The notes: generated by a model from the sequence alone, not told the origin. DNA of 64,000 nucleotides from Brevibacterium sp. CS2 (GCF_005280295.1 NZ_CP040020.1:1302001-1366000); one strand, 5' to 3'; numbered from the stretch's first letter, positions 35,861-45,150 are shown. Translations and numbers: made by a program.

Positions 35861-35921
35861 GTCAGGTGGTCACAGATCCACGATTCCGCACCTCCGAATC
35901 AGGGATCTGTGACCACCTGAC
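35861..35921. repeat. 61-bp palindrome, copy F1, overlapping the end of the DUF559 gene
   Basis: Perfect 19-bp arms (GTCAGGTGGTCACAGATCC and its complement) enclose a 23-base centre with its own GATTC/GAATC pair. The element begins 18 bp after the gabT stop and covers the last six codons and the TGA of the convergent DUF559 gene. It may act as a two-way terminator. A second copy lies at 37081, in direct orientation. Confidence 0.92.
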
Positions 35922-36852
35922 GCGTTTCCAGTGCGCGCTCGAGCTTTCCCAGCCATGTCGATTCCGGGGTGGTGGAGGTGATCCGGATGACGAGGTACCC
36001 GATGTCGCGGAGATCGTCGTAGCGCTCGATGTCGTAGTCCCACTGGCCCTTCTTCCGGTGGTGGCGTCCCTCGTACTCGAGCACGACCCGCTCCCGGCGG
36101 TATCCGAGGTCGGGGAAGACGTGATGGCCGGAGGCGAGCCGGATCTCCGGGTGCACCTCGGGCTCGGGCAGGCCGGCCCGCACGATGGTGAGCCGCACAT
36201 CGGTCTCCTTCGGGGAATCGACGTCGGCTCGTGCGCTCGCCGCGGCGTCGACGAGCGTCCGCTTGCCGGTGTAGCGGTGCTGCGTGGCGACGAATGCGCG
36301 GAGGTCGTCGATCGTCGTCATCGGCGGGCCGTTCCATCCGCCCACGATCGCATCGCAGACCCGCACGAGGGTCCACCGGTCGAGCAGACCGGCCAGTTCG
36401 AGCAGCACGTAGGCCGGATGATTCAGCTGCAGGTCGTGCACCGATCGGGCCAGGAGCCGGTCGCTGCGATGACCGATCGTGTTCCGCATCCGGGTGCGGT
36501 TCCCGGTCGCTCGCGTGAGGACATGGAGAGCGCCCCCGCGGTGGCGCGCCGGCAGCGGCAGGCCGTAGAGCTCCGCAGCGGTGAGCGAGCAGAACACCGC
36601 TGCGGGATGCACTGCCGCGAGCTGTCGGGCCCGCCGATAGGTCTCGATCCACCCGTCGTCGACCCACTCGGGGACGAGCACGGTCTCGCTCGAGGACGCG
36701 GATTCGTGAGCGCCGTATATGCTGCGTTCGGCCAACGGCGTCGAGTCGAAGAAGTACGGGGTGTGGCCGGTCTCTTCCGCAGTGGAGCGGGTGATGATCC
36801 GCGGCAGTTCGAGCGGAGTCGCGCGGATCGGTGCGGCGCGGCGTCGGTGCAT
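35899..36852 (-). CDS. DUF559/VSR-like endonuclease-fold protein with AbiEi-like N-terminal part
   Basis: A 317-residue protein. The C-terminal 100 residues match the VSR/DUF559 PD-(D/E)xK fold: HHVFPDLGYRRERVVLEYEG, HHRKKGQWDYDIERYDDLR and IGYLVIRITS give the acidic metal-site pattern and the terminal strand. The N-terminal part (VFCSLTAAELYGLPLP; VHVLTRATGNR-like) resembles the proteins often called AbiEi-antitoxin C-terminal or DUF559 proteins in actinobacteria. Activity on DNA is unproven. The ATG at 36852 has GGAGGA before it. The last codons and the stop lie inside repeat F1, and a second copy of that repeat lies 228 bp before the start, so the gene looks like a cassette. Confidence 0.8.
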   Translation of the reverse strand: MHRRRAAPIRATPLELPRIITRSTAEETGHTPYFFDSTPLAERSIYGAHESASSSETVLVPEWVDDGWIETYRRARQLAAVHPAAVFCSLTAAELYGLPLPARHRGGALHVLTRATGNRTRMRNTIGHRSDRLLARSVHDLQLNHPAYVLLELAGLLDRWTLVRVCDAIVGGWNGPPMTTIDDLRAFVATQHRYTGKRTLVDAAASARADVDSPKETDVRLTIVRAGLPEPEVHPEIRLASGHHVFPDLGYRRERVVLEYEGRHHRKKGQWDYDIERYDDLRDIGYLVIRITSTTPESTWLGKLERALETRQVVTDP

Positions 36853-37079
36853 GAGGGGTCCTCCGGGGGAGAGCAGGCGGCGGTGCGGGTGCCGGACCGC
36901 CGTCGTTCGGGAGTGCGGCCGGGCCTGTTCGGTCCTCCCAGTGAAGTCCGATGCGTCGGCGGGGTCGACCGATCGCCGCGACCTGTGGACAGCACTCCGC
37001 GGTCGGCCTGTCGGTGACCTCGCGTCGCACCGCTGTGACCTGACGACGTGCGACCCGGTCAGCGGCTCTGCGCCGTGCT
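36853..37079. other. Leader of the DUF559 gene
   Basis: With repeat F2 and the start of the next gene this forms a 357-bp gap. It should hold the promoter of the minus-strand DUF559 gene. I see no ORF with coding character and no clear operator. Some translation frames remain open across it, but they are shadows. Confidence 0.4.
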
Positions 37080-37080
37080 C

Positions 37081-37139
37081 AGGTGGTCGCAGATCCACGA
37101 TTCCGCACCTCCGAATCAGGGATCTGTGACCACTCGACG
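37081..37139. repeat. 61-bp palindrome, copy F2
   Basis: Matches F1 at 56 of 59 positions (35864-35922), including the whole 23-base centre, but the outer arm bases no longer pair fully (CTGA replaced by TCGA). It is in the same orientation, 1,217 bp from F1, on the other side of the DUF559 gene, 71 bp before the LLM oxidoreductase start. In the reading frame that ends the DUF559 gene, F2 would still encode VVTDP and a stop, so it may be the tail of a lost gene copy. Confidence 0.88.
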
Positions 37140-37209
37140 TGCGGGAGGGGAGCTGGGACGGTGGGGCTGGGCTTGGAATGTTTCGTCGGGTGCTCCTGTT
37201 GTCCAGGAC

Positions 37210-38295
37210 ATGAAGCTCTCCGTTCTCGATCTCATCCCGGTGCGCGGCGACCAGACCACTGCGCAGGCCCTGCACGCCTCGAAGTCGCTCGTCGGGACCG
37301 CCGACCGGCTCGGCTACACCCGCTACTGGGTGGCCGAGCACCACAACATGAAATCCGTCGCTTCGACCTCCCCGGGCATCGAGCTCATGCACCTGGGGCA
37401 GGGCACCGAGCGGATCCGCCTGGGCTCCGGCGGCGTCATGCTGCCCAACCACGCCCCGCTCGCCGTCGCGGAGCAGTTCGCGCTGCTGAGCGCCGTCTAC
37501 GGCGACCGGATCGACCTGGGCATCGGCCGCGCTCCCGGCACCGACCCGATCACCTCGATGGCGATGCGCGGGCACCTGGGTGAGGGCCGGATGGTCGACC
37601 GCGAGGGCAACCAGATCGACCCCGTCGAGCAGTTCCCCCAGCACGTCATGGACACCCTCGCGCTGCTCTCGCCCGAGGGTGCCGCGGTCCCGATGTTCGG
37701 CGGCCGCGAGCACCGGCTGGCCGCGACCCCGCGGATGACTGCCGCCCCGCACGTGTGGCTGCTCGGCTCGAGCGGCTACTCCGCGCAGCTGTCCGCCGCG
37801 CTCGGCCTGCCCTACGTGTTCGCCCACCACTTCTCCGGCCACGGCACCGAGGCCGCCCTCAACCTCTACCGGAACTCCTTCACCCCGACCGCCCACGCCG
37901 GCCAGCCCGAGGTGTCCGCCCCGACGACCTTCCTCACCGTCAACGCCGTCGTCGCCGACACCCGCGAGGAGGCGCTCGCGCTCGCCGAGCCGTACATGTT
38001 CACCATGGCCAACCTGCGGATCGGCGCCCCGATCACCACGCTGCCCCTCGTCGGCGCGGACGTGGCCGAGAAGATGAGCGCCGGCCACCGCGAGCTCGCG
38101 GAGAAGATGCTCAGCACCTGGATCGTCGGCACCCCCGCCGAGGCGGCCGCGCAGCTGCAGGAGACCACCGCCCGGTTCGACGTCGACGAGGTGATGATCC
38201 ACCCGGTCGCCGGCGCCCGGCCCGAGGACCCGCTCGACGAGGTGCCCGGCCGCACCCGCACCCTCGAGCTGCTCGCCGGCGAGCTCCTGGGCTGA
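37210..38295 (+). CDS. LLM-class flavin oxidoreductase (luciferase-like, MsnO8-type)
   Basis: A 361-residue TIM-barrel protein. The N-terminus MKLSVLDLIPVRGDQTTAQAL and GYTRYWVAEHHNMKSVASTSP are typical of the MsnO8/YhbW branch of luciferase-like oxidoreductases. LGSGGVMLPNHAPLAVAEQFALL and LGIGRAPGTDPIT are the substrate and FMN-binding stretches. The C-terminus contains IVGTPAEAAAQLQE, the usual C-terminal motif. Substrate unknown. Start ATG 37210 follows CAGGA by four bases; a longer open frame upstream runs through repeat F2 and is rejected. Not closely similar to the LLM gene at 10759. Confidence 0.85.
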   Translation: MKLSVLDLIPVRGDQTTAQALHASKSLVGTADRLGYTRYWVAEHHNMKSVASTSPGIELMHLGQGTERIRLGSGGVMLPNHAPLAVAEQFALLSAVYGDRIDLGIGRAPGTDPITSMAMRGHLGEGRMVDREGNQIDPVEQFPQHVMDTLALLSPEGAAVPMFGGREHRLAATPRMTAAPHVWLLGSSGYSAQLSAALGLPYVFAHHFSGHGTEAALNLYRNSFTPTAHAGQPEVSAPTTFLTVNAVVADTREEALALAEPYMFTMANLRIGAPITTLPLVGADVAEKMSAGHRELAEKMLSTWIVGTPAEAAAQLQETTARFDVDEVMIHPVAGARPEDPLDEVPGRTRTLELLAGELLG

Positions 38296-38326
38296 GCTCC
38301 GCAGCTCGCCCGAGCCGGGACGCGTA

Positions 38327-39790
38327 CTACGCGGCGGCGGGGCGAGCCCCATCGACTCCACCGCGCACCCGGATCCCGCCGATGAGAGCGGCGATCCCGA
38401 GGAGCGCGGCGGCGGCGACGGCACCGCTCGCCAGGTCCGGTGCCCAGCGGAACAGCGCCGTGAGGTCGAGCCCGGTGGCGGCCGGCAGCGCGACGACGAG
38501 CGCCGAATAGAGCACCGATCCAGAGCCTCCGTCGGTTGCCGCGCCACCGCCCGCATCAGAACCGTTCCCAGCATCCGCGCCGCCGCCGGCCGCCGCGTCG
38601 CCGAGCACATCGGCGGCGAGGGTGCTCGCCGATTCGGCGACGGCCGTCGACCCCGGTTCGCCGTACTCGGGTACGAGCAGGACGACGGCGAGCCCCTTCG
38701 CGGGGAGGACTTCCACTCGCGTGAACGCCCCGGGCACCGCGCCCGAATGGTGGATCCGCTCCACCGCGGCCCCGGCGATCTCCGCCGCATCGTAGTTCCA
38801 CCCCAAGCCATAGCGCGGCGCGATGGCGTGCTCGGTCGCCGCGCCGGTGGGTGCCGCGGCGGCGCGGGACCGGTCATGGAACGCTGCACCCTCCGGGCCC
38901 AGATTCCAGCTCGCTCAGGCGGCGAGCTCGCCGAGGTCGCCGCCGAGGTATCCGTAGCCCAGGCCGGTGCCGTCGCAGCGTTCGGGTGCCGGCATGGTGA
39001 ACCCGAGGAACGGGACGGCGCCCGCCTCCATCTCGGCCTCGCAGCCGCGGGCGTGCTCGGCGGCCGCCTCGGCGAAGGGCGCGTCGGTGATCTCCTCGAC
39101 GATTGCCTGGAGGACTAGGTAGTTCGTGCTCGCATAGCGGAACCCGTCACCGGGGTCGCGTGGGGCGGGCACATCGTCGAGGACGTCGAGCGCGTGCGCC
39201 CCGGGCCGGTGTCGATCCGTCGCGCCGAGGTCATGGCTCAGCCCGCCCGTGTGGGTGAGCAGCCCGCGGACGGTGACGTCCCGGACAGGGTCGGGGAGTC
39301 CGGGGAGCACCGAGCCGGCGGTGTCGTCGAGGCCCACGCGACCGCTCTCGACGAGCTCGTCGACGACGGCTCCCGTAATGCCCTTCGGCACCGAACCCCA
39401 GCGCACCGCCGCCGAGGCGCCCGCCGGTGCCCCCGTACCATCGCCGTCCGAGGTCGTGGGTGCCGCCATCGAGCCGGTGACCGCTGCCTCCTCGATCCCG
39501 TGCTCGCTCACCACCGCGGCGGCGGCACCGGGCACATCGAGTCCGGCGACGAACCGTTCGAGCCCGGGATACGACTGCCGGTCCGACTCACGCGGGTCGG
39601 TGACGGCGCCTGTGTCGGTCACGGTGCCGACGGCACTCGCCTCCTGCGCGGCGGCGAGGCCGGTGTGGAGCGGTGCGTCGACCACCGTCAGCGCGAGGAC
39701 GATGCCGGGGGCGAGAACCGCGGCGAACGCTGAGACGACCGGCCGCCGGGGACCGGCGGGGATGGACGACGGGGCGGGGGCAGTGGACAT
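38327..39790 (-). pseudogene. Serine hydrolase (class C beta-lactamase family), interrupted by an in-frame TGA
   Basis: One frame covers 488 codons but has a TGA at 38915-38917 after codon 291. Before it are a signal/anchor helix (residues 18-40), SVPK at 133-136 (the catalytic SxxK) and RYASTNY around 218-224 (the YxS/N motif). After it, in the same frame, come SWNLGPEGAAFHDRSRA, YGLGWNYD, RIHHSGAVPGAF (the HxG third motif) and a C-terminal membrane region. The truncated product lacks the third motif and would be inactive. Causes: nonsense mutation, sequence error, or read-through. The gene ends 31 bp from the LLM gene. Confidence 0.78.
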
Positions 39791-39838
39791 GGGGACCTCC
39801 TGCTTGCCACGCTATCCACCGATCCGCCCGCAGACGGT

Positions 39839-39871
39839 GGGGAAAGCCGGACCCCCGGTGCGGGTTTCCCC
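39839..39871 (-). terminator. Hairpin downstream of pepN
   Basis: GGGGAAA pairs with TTTCCCC, with an inner CCGG/CCGG pairing, 49 bp past the pepN stop on the minus strand. It also precedes the serine hydrolase start, separating the two genes. Confidence 0.5.
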
Positions 39872-39919
39872 ACGGGGCCACCCGACGAGGGGCACGGGCC
39901 CGCCTCGTTCCGACCCGCC

Positions 39920-42640
39920 TCAGCCGTGCGCGCCCTGCGAGGTCCCGAGGGAGGCCGTCCGGCTCTGTGCCGCGCGCACCCGGATCGACCGGGCGAGGTC
40001 GTCGCGGAGCTCGAGGAGGAGCCGGCGCAGCGCACCCGGGGCCTCCGGATTGCGCATGAGCCAGGCGTCCGTGCGTTCGAGCACGTCCGCAGGCCGCTGC
40101 GAGCCGTGCGGATAGAGGCCGACGACGAGCCGGCGGGCGATCTCGATCGATCGCGTGCTCCACACCGTGTCGAGCAGTTCGAAGTAGGGCCCGACGAACG
40201 GCTCGGTGAGCGGCAGGGCGCTCGGCGCGGTGAAGCCGGCGATCACCGCGGAGATCATGTCGTTGCTGAGCTCGGCGTCCCCGGTGAGCGATTCCCACGC
40301 CCGCATCTTGACGATCGGCAGCGGCCGCGCGGCCTGCGCCGTCGCGGCGTGGAGCGCGCCCGAGCCGGTGCGGTCGGCCGCCGCCTCCTGCGCGATCTCC
40401 GCGACATCCGCCCAGCCGAGCGCGACGAGCGCGATGAGCGCCTTCCACCGCAGCGCATGGTCGATCTCGAGACCCGGGAACTCCTCGAGCCGGCCGGTGA
40501 GCAGGGTCGAGGCGAACTCGCGGGCTGCGACGACCGCCGGATCCGTTCCCGAGGCGCCCGCCGGCTCGCCCGTCCCGCCCGCGGTGCGCGCGAGGAGGGA
40601 GAGCACGGTGGAGGCGAGGTCGAGCTGCGCGTCGGACCCCGGTTCGGCGGCGACCAGGGAATCGAGCGCAGCGCCGAGCGCACCGGCCACCGCGGCGGGC
40701 CGACCCGACGGGTCGGCCCAGCGGTCGAGCGCGGTGAGCATCGTCGTGCGCAGCCCGGCGGCGATCCCCGGGTGCGTCTCCTTCGACAGTGCGCGGCAGT
40801 ACGCGGCGAGGTAGTCCTCGACCGGCAGCAGCCCGTCGCGCAGCGCATTGCCGAGCGCGGACCACACGAGCGCCCGGTGCAGGGGATCGGCCAGCCGGGA
40901 CACGCTCGACAGCGCCGTCGCCGTCGAGCGCGCATCGAGCTGGACCTTGCAGTAGTCGAGGTCGCCGTCGTTGGGCAGCAGCAGCGCCGGCAGCGGGGTG
41001 CCGAGCATCTCCGGCACGTCGCAGTCCGGCACGGCGAAATCGAGGGTCCACGTCTTCGAGCGCTCGAGCACCGGGCCCACCCGGTCGAAGGCCGCGATCG
41101 CGAGCCGGTGGGGGCGCACCACCTCGGGCTCGGGCTCGGTGTTGCGTTGCCGGATACGGATGTCGGAAAGCACCTCCGCGCCCGGGCCGTCCCCGGTCTC
41201 CCCGCCCGGGCCGCCCCCGGTCTCCCCGCCCGTACCGGCCTCGGCGGTCTCGACGGCGAGCTCGATCTCGGAGACGCCCACCGTGCCCAGCCAGGCGTCG
41301 GCCCAGTGGTGGACGTCGCGGTGGGGTGCGGCCTCGGCGAGGGCGCCGAGGAAGTCCTGGAGCGTCGCGGTGCCGAAGGCATGGGCGCGGAAGTAGCGGC
41401 GGCTGCCGTCGAGGAACGCCGCGCGCCCGACGAAGGTCACGAGCTGCTTGAGGACCGAGGCGCCCTTCGCGTACGTGATGCCGTCGAAGTTGAGCTTCGC
41501 GGCCTCGACATCGGGGATGTCGGCGACGATCGGATGGGTGGTCGGGTACTGGTCCTGCCGGTACGCCCAGTCCTTGCGGCGCAGCGCGAAGGTCACCCAG
41601 CCGTCGGTGTACTCCGTCGCCTCCGCCAGCGCGAGGCCGGCCATGTAGTCGGCGAAGGACTCCTTGAGCCACAGGTCGTCCCACCACCGCATGGTGACGA
41701 GGTCGCCGAACCACATGTGCGCCATCTCGTGGAGGATGACGTTGGCCCGCGACTCGCGCATCGAGCGGGTGACCTTGTCGCGGAAGATCAGCGAGTCGGT
41801 GAAGGTCACGAGCCCGGGGTTCTCCATCGCGCCGAGGTTGTACTCGGGGACGAACACCTGGTCGTACTTGCCCCACGGGTAGGGGAGGTCGAAGGCGGCG
41901 TGGAAGAAGTCGAGGCCCTGCGCGGTGACCCGGAAGATCTCCGCGGCGTCCATGTGCTCGGCGAGGGAGGCGCGGGTGAGCAGGCCGAGCTCGATCGGCT
42001 CCCCGGTGACCGGGTGCCGGTAGGTGGTGCGGGCCTCGGCGTAGTTCCCCGCGATGACGCAGGTGATGTAGCTCGAGAGCACCTCGGTGTCGGCGAACTC
42101 GTGGCAGGCGATGCCGGCATCGGGGGTGCTGCGCTCGGCGAGCACCGCATTGCTGCGGACCACGAGGTCGTCCGGGGCGAGCACGGTGAACGCGAAGCGG
42201 GCCTTGAGGTCGGGCTGGTCGAAGTTCGCGAACACGCGGCGCGCGTCGGTCGGTTCGTACTGGGTGTAGAGGTGCACGCTGTCGTCGGCGGGGTCGAAGA
42301 AGCGGTGCAGCCCCTCGCCGGTCCGCGAGTACAGCGCCCGGGCGTGGATGCGCAGGGTGTTCTCCCCGGCCCGCGGGACGAAGCGCACCCGCGCGCCGTC
42401 GAACACCTCGGCCGGATCGAGCGGGGCGCCGTTGAGGCTCGCCTCGACGATCCCGGCGGCGATGATGTCGATGAACGTCGGCTCCGACCGGGCGGCGGTG
42501 AACTCCACGGTGGTCACCGAATCGAACTCGCGCTGCTCCGGATCGGCGCAGGAGGAGAGGTCTAGGATGGTGGCGTACCGGGAGACCGTGAGCAGGTCGG
42601 AGCGATGACGCGCCTCGTCGCGGGTGAGATTGGTCGTCAT
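39920..42640 (-). CDS. pepN: Aminopeptidase N (M1 family)
   Basis: A 906-residue zinc aminopeptidase. LGAMENPG is the exopeptidase motif that binds the free N-terminus; HEMAH (His304 to His308), followed 18 residues later by the zinc-binding glutamate in WLKESFADYM, is the catalytic site. An ERAP1-like C-terminal helical domain follows. The sequence between about 475 and 510 has an acidic Gly/Pro-rich insert (GGETGGGPGGETG), unusual for the family and possibly a flexible linker. ATG 42640 follows AAGGAGG. It is divergent from the FUSC-like gene. Confidence 0.93.
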   Translation of the reverse strand: MTTNLTRDEARHRSDLLTVSRYATILDLSSCADPEQREFDSVTTVEFTAARSEPTFIDIIAAGIVEASLNGAPLDPAEVFDGARVRFVPRAGENTLRIHARALYSRTGEGLHRFFDPADDSVHLYTQYEPTDARRVFANFDQPDLKARFAFTVLAPDDLVVRSNAVLAERSTPDAGIACHEFADTEVLSSYITCVIAGNYAEARTTYRHPVTGEPIELGLLTRASLAEHMDAAEIFRVTAQGLDFFHAAFDLPYPWGKYDQVFVPEYNLGAMENPGLVTFTDSLIFRDKVTRSMRESRANVILHEMAHMWFGDLVTMRWWDDLWLKESFADYMAGLALAEATEYTDGWVTFALRRKDWAYRQDQYPTTHPIVADIPDVEAAKLNFDGITYAKGASVLKQLVTFVGRAAFLDGSRRYFRAHAFGTATLQDFLGALAEAAPHRDVHHWADAWLGTVGVSEIELAVETAEAGTGGETGGGPGGETGDGPGAEVLSDIRIRQRNTEPEPEVVRPHRLAIAAFDRVGPVLERSKTWTLDFAVPDCDVPEMLGTPLPALLLPNDGDLDYCKVQLDARSTATALSSVSRLADPLHRALVWSALGNALRDGLLPVEDYLAAYCRALSKETHPGIAAGLRTTMLTALDRWADPSGRPAAVAGALGAALDSLVAAEPGSDAQLDLASTVLSLLARTAGGTGEPAGASGTDPAVVAAREFASTLLTGRLEEFPGLEIDHALRWKALIALVALGWADVAEIAQEAAADRTGSGALHAATAQAARPLPIVKMRAWESLTGDAELSNDMISAVIAGFTAPSALPLTEPFVGPYFELLDTVWSTRSIEIARRLVVGLYPHGSQRPADVLERTDAWLMRNPEAPGALRRLLLELRDDLARSIRVRAAQSRTASLGTSQGAHG

Positions 42641-42789
42641 GGAGCCTCCTTCGACACGGTGCCCCGAACGGACGCCGTGGTCCTGGGCGGCACCGACCGG
42701 GTTCCGGCCCGCGCCGCCGCTTCCGCGCCGAGAACGGGTCCCGCTGTCGGCGACACTGCGTCCCAGCATGCCACAGGAGGGAGAACTGC

Positions 42790-43947
42790 GTGAGTCGTGA
42801 GAACGGCAGTCGGCTCCGCCCGAGCGCCTGGCCCGGGCAGGCGGCCGGGCATCTGCGCAACCGCACCCGCCTGGGCGCCCGCCGCACCCGTGCCAATCTG
42901 TCCCAGCTCCTCCAGGTCACCGTCGGCGCCACGCTGGCCTACGCCTTCTGCCAGGTCGTGCTCGGCCACGAGTACCCCTTCCTCGCCGCGGTCGCCGCCG
43001 CCGTGGGCACCGGGGTGACCGCCGACCGCCGGGTCCGCCGCTCGATGGAGATCGGATTCGGGGCGACCGCCGGGGTGCTCGTCGGGGAGCTCATGCTCGT
43101 GACCTTCGGGTCGGGGCTGTGGCAGCTCGCGGTGACGATGATCCTCGGTCTGATGGTCGGCACGATGATCAACTCCGGGGGCATCTTCATCACCCAGATC
43201 GGCGTCCAGTCGGTCTACGTCATCACTGTGCCGCCGGCCGCGGCGGCCCAGCCCTTCGACCGGACAGTCGATGCGCTCGTCGGCGCGGTCGTCGCGATCC
43301 TCATGGCGCTCGTCGTCCCCAACGACGCCCGCAAGGGCCCGCGGGACAAGGCGTCCTCGCTGCTCACCGAGATCTCCGAGACCCTGCTCGAATCCGCCGA
43401 TGCGCTCGCCCGCGCCGACGCCCATGCCGCCCGCCGGGCTCTGTCGCGGGCGCGGGACACGCAGGGGATCGTCGACTCCTGGCGCTCGACCCTGCGGATC
43501 TCCCAGGAGGCCACCCGGATCAACGCCCGTTCGCGGCGCTACGCTGCCGAGGTGACCCGCCTGGCCCGGGCCGTCGAGTTCACCGACCGTGCGATGCGGA
43601 TGGTGCGGGTGGTCGCGCGGCGGACCCAGGCGATGGCCGAGCTCGGGACCGAGCGTCCGCAGCACGCCGAGCTCGTCCGCGGCCTCGGGGAGGGGGCGCG
43701 GCGCTTGCGGGTGGCGCTCGAACGGGGCACCTCGCGCACCCCGGCCGAGGAGTTCCTGTCCGAGGTCGCCGCCCGGCTCGATCCCAACGGCCGGGACGCT
43801 GCGGACATGCAGGACCGCACGCTCGTGCTGCTCCTGCGCCCGCTCGCCGTCGACCTGCTCCAAGCGGCCGGCCTGACCGAGGAGGCCGCGCTCGAGCAGC
43901 TGCCGGTGCTCAGCGACGACACCGCCGAGGGCCCGCCGGTCGAGTGA
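42790..43947 (+). CDS. FUSC-family (aromatic acid exporter-like) membrane protein
   Basis: A 385-residue protein. The N-terminal part has five or six hydrophobic segments beginning LSQLLQVTVGATLAYAFCQ and including LGLMVGTMINSGGIFITQIGVQS. A long C-terminal cytoplasmic helical region (from about residue 180) with many Arg/Glu residues follows. This is the half-size FUSC/ArAE layout; the family is linked to export of aromatic or toxic acids, but the substrate is not known. GTG 42790 has GGAGGG upstream. Confidence 0.8.
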   Translation: MSRENGSRLRPSAWPGQAAGHLRNRTRLGARRTRANLSQLLQVTVGATLAYAFCQVVLGHEYPFLAAVAAAVGTGVTADRRVRRSMEIGFGATAGVLVGELMLVTFGSGLWQLAVTMILGLMVGTMINSGGIFITQIGVQSVYVITVPPAAAAQPFDRTVDALVGAVVAILMALVVPNDARKGPRDKASSLLTEISETLLESADALARADAHAARRALSRARDTQGIVDSWRSTLRISQEATRINARSRRYAAEVTRLARAVEFTDRAMRMVRVVARRTQAMAELGTERPQHAELVRGLGEGARRLRVALERGTSRTPAEEFLSEVAARLDPNGRDAADMQDRTLVLLLRPLAVDLLQAAGLTEEAALEQLPVLSDDTAEGPPVE

Positions 43948-44006
43948 GGGTGCCCGGCGCACCCGGCGCACACGTCCGCTCCGAGCGGACTGACAGCACT
44001 GCCCGG

Positions 44007-44012
44007 TAGGAT
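44007..44012 (+). promoter_or_regulatory. Candidate -10 box for a leaderless transcript
   Basis: TAGGAT ends eight bases before the ATG at 44021 with no ribosome-binding site between. Confidence 0.45.
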
Positions 44013-44020
44013 CGGCGGAT

Positions 44021-44332
44021 ATGTCAGCGCTCGCCAGCATCCAAGGTCTCGTGTTCCTCCTCCTCACCGTCGCGGCATTCATCGTCGAGCTCGTCGCGTT
44101 CATCGACTCGCTGCGCTACCGCGATGAGGTCTATCGCGCCGCCGACAAGCGCTCGAAGACCTTCTGGACCGTGATCCTCGGCATCTCCGCGGTCGTCGGC
44201 TTCCTCGCGATGCCGCCGCTGCAGGCGATGCCGATCTTCATCTCGCTGCTCGGATTCGTCGCCGCCGCCGTCTACTTCGCCGACGTCCGCAAGGGCCTGC
44301 GCGCCGTCGACCCCCGCTTCCGCAATCGATGA
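44021..44332 (+). CDS. DUF2516 family membrane protein
   Basis: A 103-residue protein with three hydrophobic segments: IQGLVFLLLTVAAFIVELVA, FWTVILGISAVVGFLAM and IFISLLGFVAAAVYF. DSLRYRDEVYRAADKRSKTFW between segments 1 and 2 and DVRKGLR after segment 3 fit DUF2516 (PF10724), an actinobacterial family of unknown function. It overlaps the following hydrolase gene by four bases (ATGA). Confidence 0.85.
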   Translation: MSALASIQGLVFLLLTVAAFIVELVAFIDSLRYRDEVYRAADKRSKTFWTVILGISAVVGFLAMPPLQAMPIFISLLGFVAAAVYFADVRKGLRAVDPRFRNR

Positions 44333-45150
44333 CGCAGGACCCCGATCGACCCGGCGCGGACTCCGGCTGGATGTCGGCGTTCGGCTCCGGGGATCCGGTG
44401 ACGCTGTTCGGCCACGGCTTCTCCGGCGCGATCCGCGATACCCGCCCCTTCGCCTCCGGGATCGCCGGCACCCGGGTGCTCGTCAACCTCGGCGGCCACG
44501 GCGGCAGGCCCTCCCCGGGCCCCGGCTGGACCTACGGCACCATCGCCGAACAGCTCGCCGCCGCGCTCGAGGCCTCCCGCGCCACCCGTGCGCTCGGCGT
44601 CTCGATGAGCGCCGGCGGACTCGCCCGGCTCATCACCGCAGGCCACCCGGCCGCCACGGGCCTGGAGAAGGTCGCCTTCGTGCTGCCCGCCTCGTGGGCG
44701 GGGTTCACTCCCGAGGTGCGCGCGGCCCACGCCGCCCATGTCGAGGCGATCCGCACCCACCTGGCCTCCGGCGATCGCGCCGCGCTGCTCGACGCGCTGC
44801 TGGCCCGGGAACCCGCCGAGGTTGCGGACCTGCCGCCGGCCCGTGCCTGGGCGGCCGCGAAGGTCGACGCGCTGTTCGACACCGACATGTCCGACGGCGT
44901 GGGCCTCGCGCTCGACAGCGCCGTCGCCGACCCGGCCCGCGCACTCGAGGCGGCCGGGGCCTTCCGCGGCGAGGCGCTCGTCCTCACCCACGAGGACGAC
45001 CGCTCCCACCCGGTGTCCGTCGCCCGCGACTGCGCGGCGGCCTTCCCGCGCGCATCCCTCGAGGTCCTGCCGGCAGGCAGCATCCTGTGGCGCGGCCGCA
45101 GCGAGGTGCGCCGGATCCTCCGGGCCTTCTTCGACGATGAGGAGACCTGA
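44329..45150 (+). CDS. Alpha/beta hydrolase
   Basis: A 273-residue protein with the alpha/beta-hydrolase pattern: LFGHGFSGAIRDTRPFASG (oxyanion HG region), ALGVSMSAGGLARL with the nucleophile elbow GxSxG-like S-M-S-A-G, and VLTHEDDRSHPVSV near the acid, with a late histidine not confidently placed. Substrate unknown. Its neighbours in related genomes include mshA, and here it lies just before it. Translation is coupled to DUF2516 by ATGA. Confidence 0.75.
   Translation: MTQDPDRPGADSGWMSAFGSGDPVTLFGHGFSGAIRDTRPFASGIAGTRVLVNLGGHGGRPSPGPGWTYGTIAEQLAAALEASRATRALGVSMSAGGLARLITAGHPAATGLEKVAFVLPASWAGFTPEVRAAHAAHVEAIRTHLASGDRAALLDALLAREPAEVADLPPARAWAAAKVDALFDTDMSDGVGLALDSAVADPARALEAAGAFRGEALVLTHEDDRSHPVSVARDCAAAFPRASLEVLPAGSILWRGRSEVRRILRAFFDDEET

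Noticed and set aside
35899..38889. A 996-codon open frame on the minus strand
   Set aside because: Only its last 317 codons are a real gene (DUF559-type, start 36852). The rest is the reverse strand of the LLM oxidoreductase, repeat F2 and the serine hydrolase in a wrong frame.
39588..42932. A 1,114-codon open frame on the minus strand
   Set aside because: It is a second frame of the pepN region. The pepN frame carries GAMEN and HEMAH; this one is an Arg/Pro-rich GC artefact.
42637..44103. A 488-codon minus-strand frame opposite the FUSC-like gene
   Set aside because: Shadow ORF. The plus-strand frame has clear membrane segments and a ribosome-binding site.
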